The translations under genes and the position numbers were made by a program. A DNA stretch of 11,199 nt from an uncultured Clostridium sp. (GTDB taxonomy: Bacteria > Bacillota > Clostridia > TANB77 > CAG-508). How positions within the stretch are numbered: the first letter of the stretch is position 1; each line of letters opens with the position of its first letter. Shown here one piece after another: positions 8,201 to 11,199 of the stretch. Below the pieces are notes generated by a model. The model worked only from the letters and a program-made list of their open reading frames with translations. It had not been told where the DNA came from and ran no database searches. The stretch is taken from NCBI GenBank assembly GCA_900552655.1, contig USAE01000047.1, positions 1-11,199 of the forward strand, given 5' to 3'.

Positions 8201-10995
8201 TTTGTATACCACTTAATTTTAGAACTTGGGTCTACTAGGTTCTTTCCCGTTGTTTTCTTTAACATACTTTTTAAATCGATCTTTCCTGTAATTCCTTCTT
8301 CTGTTAATATATCGATTTCTTTTAATAAATAATTTCTTTTGTATGTTGCGTCTGTATGACCTTCGTTGTATTCGTCTGCGAAGAATTTTAATGTGTATGT
8401 TTTGTTTTCCTCTAATTTGTTATATGTTTTTCTTAACCAGTCTTTATTTGTTTTTATCTCACTTGTTTCAACTAATGTATTCTTTTCGTCTCTTAGTTCC
8501 ATTCGTACTTTATTGTTTAAAATTGCATTATCTTTATCTTCTATTCTTACATCTAAGTCTATTAAGTCTTTCGTTACAAATTTATTTTGTATTTCTACTT
8601 TTGCTGGTGCTTTTACTGTCGTAAAGCTTTGGTAATTGTATGTCACTGGTGCACTCTCTTCTTTTGTTCCTGGTTTTACTTTACTTGTTATTTTTATTTC
8701 GTATGTTGTGTTAGATACTAAATTTTCATATGTTTTCTCTAGCTTTTGTCCTGATTTTAACGTTTGAAGTTCTTCGTCTTGTATTTCTGTTGTTTTTGCT
8801 ACTTTTCCTGTATTTTTATTTATTAATTCTACTTTTATAGAATTTAGTATTTGTATTAATCGTTTATCTGTTCTTTCTTCATCTATTTCATATGATAATG
8901 TTGCTTTATCTGTTGTTATATCTTCCCCCTCTACTTTTAGTTCTACAGAACCTAGTGTTGATAATGGTTGTGTTGCAAATACTAAATCACCTATTTCTAC
9001 TTGTTTCTGCATTCCTTTGTTATTGTTCAAGTCGTAGTCTGCATATATTTTTAAGCTGTAATATTGGTTAGAGTCTAAATCGTCTAATTTTATTTCTTTT
9101 TGGTTTTGTGACAATCTTTCTTCTTTTTCTATTTCTCCATTTGGTTTTCTTACTATATATTTGTAGTTTTCCAAATCTACATTGTCTTTATTAGCTAATT
9201 TTATTCCTAATGTTACACTTACAATATCTTGCTCTTTTATTTTTATTGTTACTTTTGGCTCTTGCTTTGATGTTCTTGTTTTTCCTTTATTGTTTTCTAC
9301 TTTTAATTCTTTGCCTTTTTTGTCATAGAATTTTAACTCATATTCTATTTTTTCGTTAGACTTTAGCCCTTCTGAACTTTCTATTGTTATTTCTTTTCCT
9401 GCTAATAATTCATTTAATTTGTTATTTTTTAGAACTGTTTTAATACTTCCTGTTTTTAATTCTACTGTATCTATTCCTTTTATTACTTCATTGTGTAAAT
9501 CAGATATTATCTTTACATTTTTTATTTGAATTTTGTTATTATATATTTCTCCTTCTTCCTTAGCTAAGGTTATTGCTCCTAAAGCTTCATATCCTTTTGT
9601 TTTGACTGTTCCTTTAAAGAATGTGTTTTCTATTTTTTTGTCTTCTTCATTTTTGTATATATATTTTCCTATTATTTCGTACTCTGTATCTGCGTCTAAT
9701 CCTGTTACTATTATTTCGCCAGCTTGTGTATATGTTCTTCTTAAATATATTTTTCCATCTTTATATATTTCAAAGGTTGGGGCTTCTATTATTCTTGCTG
9801 TTGGATCTTTTATTGTTAGTGTGCTTTTTGCTGAGTATACCTCTGCTGTAAATTCTTCTGCTGTTACTTCTGGTTTTATGTATTTTTTTTCTTGGTTGCC
9901 TTGCTCGTTGTTTTCTTGTTCTAGTTCTTGTTGTGGTTCTTCTTGCTTGTCTTCGCTTGGTGTTGTTTCGTTTTCTTCTTTATCTTCTTTTTCTTGCTTA
10001 TTTTCTTCTTGTTCTTTTGCAGTTGTGTCTTCTTTTTGTATTTCTTCGTTAGGTAACTTATCCGTATCTTTTCCTATTATTCCTAATCGAGTTAATAAAT
10101 CTTCGTAATTGTATTGGTTATCCACTTTTTTTGTATTATCTTGTGACTTATTGTTTAAATTATTTTGAGAATTATCTTCTATGTTTTTTATTGTTACTTG
10201 AGAATTATAATCCACATCATTTATTTTGTTAAACAATAAAATATTATCTGCCAAGCTATAGTATTTTATTTCGTTCTCTTCAAATACTATTAAACTATTG
10301 GCTGGTATTACATATTCATTTGCTGTTGTATTTATTTTTATCTCTTTTAAATTTATATATATTCCTTCTTCTGTTTTGGCAAATATATATTCTTTACTAT
10401 CTGCTCTTTCTAAACTATTTCCATTATATACTTTTCCATCTGTTATACTGATGTTTGGATATCCTGATATTTTTTCAAAGTTTTTACTTATTAGCATTAT
10501 ATCTTGACTTAAATTATATATTGTATTTTTATCGTTTATATATATTGGGTAATTTAAGTCTATTTCCATTTTTTCTTTATTCCCTATAAAATATGTTCCT
10601 AATTTTTTAAATATTGTTCCTTGTTCTTCTATTTTTGCTAAGTCTATGTTTTTTTCCGTATTATCACTTGAATCGCTATTTTGTGTATCACTTTTTTCAG
10701 TATTTTTAGAAGCTCCAAGTAAATTTTCTGTTATCTCTTTTCCTTTTATTGCATAACCTTCATATTTAAAATTCATTATTGGACTATATTTTAAAAATAT
10801 CAAATATATTAAACTTATTACTGTTATTATTGCTACTAAACCTATTATTAGGAATTGCGGTTTTATTTCTAAACTGCTAAATCTCGCTTTTAGGTCTTTG
10901 CTTATCTTTTTCTTGCTTTTGCCATTTTCTAAGTTATTTGCATTATTAGTATTTCTTTTATCTCTGTTATTTTTACCAAATTCAAATCTTTTCAT
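2209..10995 (-). CDS. Giant membrane-anchored surface protein with FN3/Ig-like, CBM-like and three GLUG beta-solenoid modules
   Basis: This 2,928-residue protein is probably exposed outside the cell. Order: basic cytoplasmic tail (1-47); signal-anchor helix (about 48-68); unrecognised beta-rich domain (about 71-300); Glu/Gln/Lys-rich linker (about 305-371). Next come about five Ig/FN3-like domains (372-900), a jelly-roll CBM-like domain (917-1062) and another FN3-like domain (1066-1150). Three solenoid modules follow (1154-1454, 1577-1915, 2032-2570); the linkers between them (1475-1570 and 1930-2025) are Ig-like. Last are a beta-rich C-terminal domain (about 2580-2750), a charged low-complexity stalk (2765-2900) and a transmembrane helix (2905-2925) ending in GRT. 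No LPxTG motif, lipobox or HExxH metalloprotease motif is present. The solenoid entry motif resembles the N-terminal region of M26/Zmp streptococcal proteases, which also carry GLUG repeats, but no protease domain follows. Adhesion or glycan/host binding is an inference. The ATG at 10995 follows AAGGAGG by nine bases. The frame is uninterrupted. Confidence 0.93.
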   Translation of the reverse strand: MKRFEFGKNNRDKRNTNNANNLENGKSKKKISKDLKARFSSLEIKPQFLIIGLVAIITVISLIYLIFLKYSPIMNFKYEGYAIKGKEITENLLGASKNTEKSDTQNSDSSDNTEKNIDLAKIEEQGTIFKKLGTYFIGNKEKMEIDLNYPIYINDKNTIYNLSQDIMLISKNFEKISGYPNISITDGKVYNGNSLERADSKEYIFAKTEEGIYINLKEIKINTTANEYVIPANSLIVFEENEIKYYSLADNILLFNKINDVDYNSQVTIKNIEDNSQNNLNNKSQDNTKKVDNQYNYEDLLTRLGIIGKDTDKLPNEEIQKEDTTAKEQEENKQEKEDKEENETTPSEDKQEEPQQELEQENNEQGNQEKKYIKPEVTAEEFTAEVYSAKSTLTIKDPTARIIEAPTFEIYKDGKIYLRRTYTQAGEIIVTGLDADTEYEIIGKYIYKNEEDKKIENTFFKGTVKTKGYEALGAITLAKEEGEIYNNKIQIKNVKIISDLHNEVIKGIDTVELKTGSIKTVLKNNKLNELLAGKEITIESSEGLKSNEKIEYELKFYDKKGKELKVENNKGKTRTSKQEPKVTIKIKEQDIVSVTLGIKLANKDNVDLENYKYIVRKPNGEIEKEERLSQNQKEIKLDDLDSNQYYSLKIYADYDLNNNKGMQKQVEIGDLVFATQPLSTLGSVELKVEGEDITTDKATLSYEIDEERTDKRLIQILNSIKVELINKNTGKVAKTTEIQDEELQTLKSGQKLEKTYENLVSNTTYEIKITSKVKPGTKEESAPVTYNYQSFTTVKAPAKVEIQNKFVTKDLIDLDVRIEDKDNAILNNKVRMELRDEKNTLVETSEIKTNKDWLRKTYNKLEENKTYTLKFFADEYNEGHTDATYKRNYLLKEIDILTEEGITGKIDLKSMLKKTTGKNLVDPSSKIKWYTKFIGSSEYYDKSYDEESEILKLGTSSLTHLAHLYDLREYKGQEITISFKIKADEGIIPYIQNSINTAYYITEIEGVTQDSFKEYKQTLVVNEQGYVGIYLKNEGRNPDAKAYIKDLQIELGNTKTSYEKYKYNMESKIQINLEDKRDEIITNDYYIKIYEDGKLIDTKKYEDFPENNKIENAEKELNIKEDHNYKLELTVKIRLRDYVISTFEFNTKNGEILGISTVEEYKKIQPEGNYIVLNDLDFRNESNWAVHTSANIKFQGNINFNGHSIYKNYYANMNDAIFNVIGEKGKIENLVLKIYFTSDLAGGGYGLFQTNYGTISNTIINVEESEEKKNGIIQIFGNLNYGTIENFIINYKAPIYGTSIYAINSNLGDINNGYIYGKDLKIHDVQNNNAIFMYQNFGKVSEVFVLNNAYMDKENYDYTYSKIVTRNTGTVENVYTVGLGNIYKVNSTPNVAVDNSYKVKNSYYISDVIFKGTTDKKITNKALWDTNFQNNILNSSNKWEIDELVSLGYYPWLKLNNCMPRQEYIALPEMTDADLPEILFTETLEKTYKTAKVKISMYNPSGEEVTHIKVKDLDCEIESQEYANGRSEVIVNLSNPLQCVSTYSVLSFTTKGAFNLEYTKEYNEGEILINVDLYNEIYTIEDWYEIKNKGNENYKLMANLDFKNADPKKYAGIKLYGILDGMGHTIQNMYVPSSIGRALFYDVKDNTGILNLNIKNYNVEKDKGYVGLIESGNGIKMKNVNIDTMNITSNSSLAVGGIIGYSNYAELEDVTLNNINILEKNANSCVIGGIIGKGSMDINNVYANNVNIKLENPVGSVNVGGIAGNLYSQATKICNTIINGNIEAETGNVGGMIGLGNCIIKNNIVKMNLISNGNFVGGLIGNQTNTQTEIKNNLYIGNIVNKKETEYTGELFGVYELQTPNYTFNENKINGLTIKESKSNLDINDLSNEKTYKEILEFDDNYNYDDLNNKLPLLKNSDKTNLLPNQKTIYIVNEDVTIKNVTTLREDGNRLKVRLEIANPQNLEITGMQIENMDVEVTDKRNKKGITYIDLVAIPNKYYDNYRITGIKYLKNNEEKIQNTYYLIEEAFYKEITKFEDWQSINKDSYENYRLLTDLDFAGKQNVNYNLKIGRLVTEGNIHTIKNITLNVGDKGDFGLISLLKNGIENIKFENININCNEKAKASSIGVIGRCEGTIYNIEFNNIHINISESAKNINNIGCIGYYEGTYVEKVKTNEIHINGGSVYIGGTFGWLTYAELKNIEASNINIEGNAEQVGGIIGHMQQLTQTMYSSNIKIMNSNIKGNKVIGSITGAGGFNENITVINCNVEGIETIGGVVGAQTHAMGGLKNTLIDNSHIKGTTKVGGIFGSGGRIEYSKVINSTIEGIGSNSKAVGGVVGVQGWGPRTTYVKDSKVISKGINVGGILGESWSGTNGCFVDNVLVEGYANVGGLVGYTQRNGSHYSYSNATVIATEHSAGGITGYLENGEMDNLNNLSQMIGNYYARGTVKSKETVGGIIGEVEKELFMPKNYYKQNYIEANLISEDANTISIGIGNMPEENSKMPNTYYYKYSKINGNYPNEKNEEHITNDKYLKEEDLKQLHTYKDVNMLNWGTYYDYDVLSQNKYPILSYNNAILEGQEGIRIPKDPDLEKISESFNKELSEKLHYTFNYEGKIIRTYETYSEIIAEDGSKVVRQGIQLYVKDGKLYALPITLKFNSEIIKLVENNFIIDSYNGKEYETVLSEDGRLYDLKDKINYPESFVNEGIVSIGNNLTSESEYEIEIIYKNGDKLRFNYQTGEIISSINGKSSKIGLFNYVQEKISQIGSYNARETQKIANEYKKSKKLQSRLEKIPVEKTIEEQQVKDKLSKENNTYIKDENVEEQNNYMNKTEDTTPDENNKDNETNNSLQEQKYISIYDAEKSEYQIYNEEELLDTKKKEVISENEKIEANNLKEYYASEGKATNTKMGIVWIALSIIGVVIILIGIWGRT
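2361..2370 (-). promoter_or_regulatory. Internal perfect Shine-Dalgarno sequence within the giant gene
   Basis: The minus strand reads AAGGAGGTGA, a ten-base complement to the usual 16S rRNA tail, encoding part of KKEVIS (residues 2875-2880). No ATG, GTG or TTG follows at start-codon distance, so it probably does not start an internal protein. It lies 29 codons before the C-terminal transmembrane helix and could slow ribosomes there. Confidence 0.4.
3286..4902 (-). other. Giant protein: solenoid module C (residues 2032-2570)
   Basis: The module opens with an entry motif around FEDWQSINK and YRLLTDLDF (2035-2057). It runs through NIHTIKNI and GLISLLKNGIENIKF and continues as the longest GLUG array. 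It closes with NKYPILSYN (2562-2570). The same entry and exit pattern marks modules A and B, indicating one duplicated unit. Module C has about twice as many coils as B. Confidence 0.75.
3616..4626 (-). repeat. GLUG repeat array of module C, 12 copies
   Basis: Twelve copies of a core close to VGGIIG occur, with the first core Gly at residues 2126, 2158, 2186, 2215, 2247, 2273, 2303, 2333, 2361, 2388, 2416 and 2453. Spacing is 26-37 residues, averaging about 30. This fits one turn of a beta-solenoid per repeat and matches the Glug (PF07581) consensus. The first two copies have lost the second Gly (IGVIG, IGCIG) and the fifth has Ser instead of the second Gly (IGSITG). Confidence 0.85.
5251..6267 (-). 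other. Giant protein: solenoid module B (residues 1577-1915)
   Basis: The entry motif IYTIEDWYEIK and NYKLMANLDF (1577-1602) is followed by LYGILDGMGHTIQNMYV (1615-1631), the typical lid of M26-N/GLUG regions. The coils end at NNKLPLLKN (1908-1916). Part of it aligns with module C: YAELEDVTLNNINI here against YAELKNIEASNINI there. Confidence 0.75.
5521..6006 (-). repeat. GLUG repeat array of module B, 5 clear copies
   Basis: Clear cores are AVGGIIG, VIGGIIG, NVGGIAG, NVGGMIG and FVGGLIG, with the first core Gly at residues 1696, 1728, 1760, 1790 and 1817 (spacing 32, 32, 30, 27). A degenerate copy (YVGLIES) precedes them and another (YTGELFG) follows. The regular period supports a continuous beta-solenoid. 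Confidence 0.82.
6634..7536 (-). repeat. Giant protein: divergent solenoid module A (residues 1154-1454)
   Basis: The entry motif ISTVEEYKK and NYIVLNDLDF (1155-1178) and the exit GYYPWLK (1448-1454) match modules B and C, but the VGGxxG core is absent. Instead a G-x-[IV]-x-[NE] motif repeats with Gly at 1225, 1253, 1282, 1308, 1338 and 1369 (spacing 28, 29, 26, 30, 31), usually preceded by Asn two residues earlier (NYGTISN, NFGKVSE, NTGTVEN). This is the other half of the GLUG consensus, so the fold is probably the same with different conserved positions. Confidence 0.7.
7810..8247 (-). other. Giant protein: CBM-like jelly-roll domain (residues 917-1062)
   Basis: The segment starts GKNLVDPSSKIKW and ends LQIELGNTKTSYEKYK, with EITISFKIKAD in the middle. 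This opening and closing pattern is typical of CBM4/9-type and phage-tail jelly-roll domains ('NLL.....W' to 'QIE.G...T.Y.PY'). Carbohydrate binding is an inference; the ligand and binding residues cannot be read from sequence alone. Confidence 0.55.
8296..9882 (-). other. Giant protein: array of about five Ig/FN3-like domains (residues 372-900)
   Basis: Approximate units are 374-468, 469-577, 579-677, 683-796 and 798-897. Most carry the FN3 hallmark of a Leu/acidic turn followed by Y-x-[IL]-[KI] near the end (LDADTEYEIIGKY, LDSNQYYSLKIYAD, LVSNTTYEIKIT, LEENKTYTLKFFAD). Each then has a short strand before the next linker. They probably form a rigid stalk holding the solenoids away from the membrane. 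Confidence 0.65.
10792..10854 (-). other. Giant protein: N-terminal signal-anchor helix (residues 48-68)
   Basis: The hydrophobic stretch begins FLIIGLVAIITVI and continues SLIYLIFL after a 47-residue Lys/Arg/Asn-rich tail. No signal-peptidase A-x-A site follows, so it is likely an uncleaved anchor with the N-terminus inside the cell. Confidence 0.8.
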
Positions 10996-11199
10996 TATGC
11001 TACACCTCCTTGTTTTTCTAATTTATTTAATAATTTCAAGTTGGTGTAATTGCAAAAAATTTCTTTACAATCTGCATAATCTAGTTGTTGTAAAAACACT
11101 TTTTCTAAAAGAATTTTTAAACAACAAGAAAAACAGGCTATATCTAGCACTACATTTTTTCCTAAATATAGTACTACACATAACCTGCTTTTCACGCCA
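10995..11199 (-). CDS. Doubtful short Cys-rich open frame upstream of the giant gene (open at the window edge)
   Basis: The frame is open to the edge. A GTG at 11195 would give 66 residues with six cysteines (6, 21, 24, 25, 43, 48), ending KLEKQGGVA. Its TAA overlaps the ATG of the giant gene by one base (TAATG), which would allow translational coupling. Against it being real: residues 1-23 are encoded by a 30-position RNA hairpin (11128-11193), the context of the GTG cannot be seen, and I recognise no family. A spurious frame through a terminator is the better reading. A real C-terminus of an upstream gene cannot be excluded. Confidence 0.2.
   Translation of the reverse strand, partial: GVKSRLCVVLYLGKNVVLDIACFSCCLKILLEKVFLQQLDYADCKEIFCNYTNLKLLNKLEKQGGVA
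11005..11011 (-). promoter_or_regulatory. Ribosome binding site of the giant gene
   Basis: The minus strand reads AAGGAGG followed by TG, nine bases before the ATG at 10995. It fixes the start of the giant protein. Confidence 0.85.
11027..11055 (-). promoter_or_regulatory. Weak promoter candidate for the giant gene
   Basis: TTGCAA (11050-11055) and TATTAA (11027-11032) are 17 bases apart, each matching four of six consensus bases. This is the best pair I find between the upstream terminator-like hairpin and the start codon, but it is weak. The gene may instead be read by run-through from upstream. Confidence 0.25.
11128..11193 (-). terminator. Very long stem-loop, probable intrinsic terminator of a gene beyond the right edge
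   Basis: Positions 11128-11157 pair with 11164-11193 around a six-base loop: 24 Watson-Crick pairs, five G-U wobbles and a single G-G mismatch (11144/11177). The five wobble positions (11133, 11138, 11142, 11148, 11153) pair only in the minus-strand RNA; on the plus strand they are A-C. The 3' side ends in CCUG followed by U5, as in an intrinsic terminator. The stem is longer than most terminators, so a regulatory RNA structure in the leader of the giant gene is an alternative. Confidence 0.72.

Noticed and set aside
9883..9890. A8 coding tract (also A8 near 7187-7194) as phase-variation or slippage switches
   Set aside because: Such tracts are common in AT-rich Lys/Asn-coding DNA, the frame is intact, and nothing else indicates programmed slippage.
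2209..10995. IgA1/Zmp-type metalloprotease
   Set aside because: The entry motifs and GLUG repeats resemble M26/Zmp N-termini, but I find no HExxH motif or protease domain anywhere in the protein.

Overview
The window looks like low-GC Bacillota DNA, most likely a clostridial or other anaerobic gut-type Firmicute. The grounds are very AT-rich DNA, strong AAGGAGG-type ribosome binding sites, sigma-A-like promoters and a standard genetic code (an 8.8 kb frame is read without UGA as Trp). I cannot name a genus. Every credible gene lies on the minus strand, so transcription runs right to left.

Layout from right to left. Positions 11128-11193 form a very strong 30-position RNA stem-loop whose five non-Watson-Crick pairs are all wobbles only in the minus-strand transcript. 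It probably terminates a gene beyond the window. It also runs through the only open frame there (10995-11199), which makes that short Cys-rich ORF doubtful. A good ribosome binding site then precedes a giant gene (2209-10995) for a 2,928-residue surface protein. The protein has a basic N-terminal tail, a signal-anchor helix, an unrecognised beta-rich domain, an acidic linker, about five Ig/FN3-like domains, a jelly-roll CBM-like domain and another FN3-like domain. After these come three related beta-solenoid (GLUG-type) modules, a C-terminal stalk and a final transmembrane helix. A clean intrinsic terminator (2132-2172) ends this unit.

Next is an independently transcribed gene (738-2045, own promoter 2068-2096) for an AAA-type ATPase with DUF4143 and a C-terminal PD-(D/E)XK-like motif (COG1373-like). 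A 670 bp AT-rich gap follows, with no convincing gene but with two strong inverted repeats (402-453, 592-644) and a third that frames a promoter-like sequence (81-123). At the left edge are the first 22 codons of a gene whose N-terminus matches the Rpn / PD-(D/E)XK 'putative transposase' family.

Functionally there are two blocks: a giant, probably membrane-tethered adhesin or receptor-like protein, and a pair of accessory genes (ATPase and Rpn-like nuclease) of kinds often found in mobile or defence-associated neighbourhoods. Nothing in the sequence links the two blocks mechanistically, and the terminator separates them. The most notable features are the threefold GLUG architecture of the giant protein and the unexplained RNA or DNA hairpins around the accessory genes.
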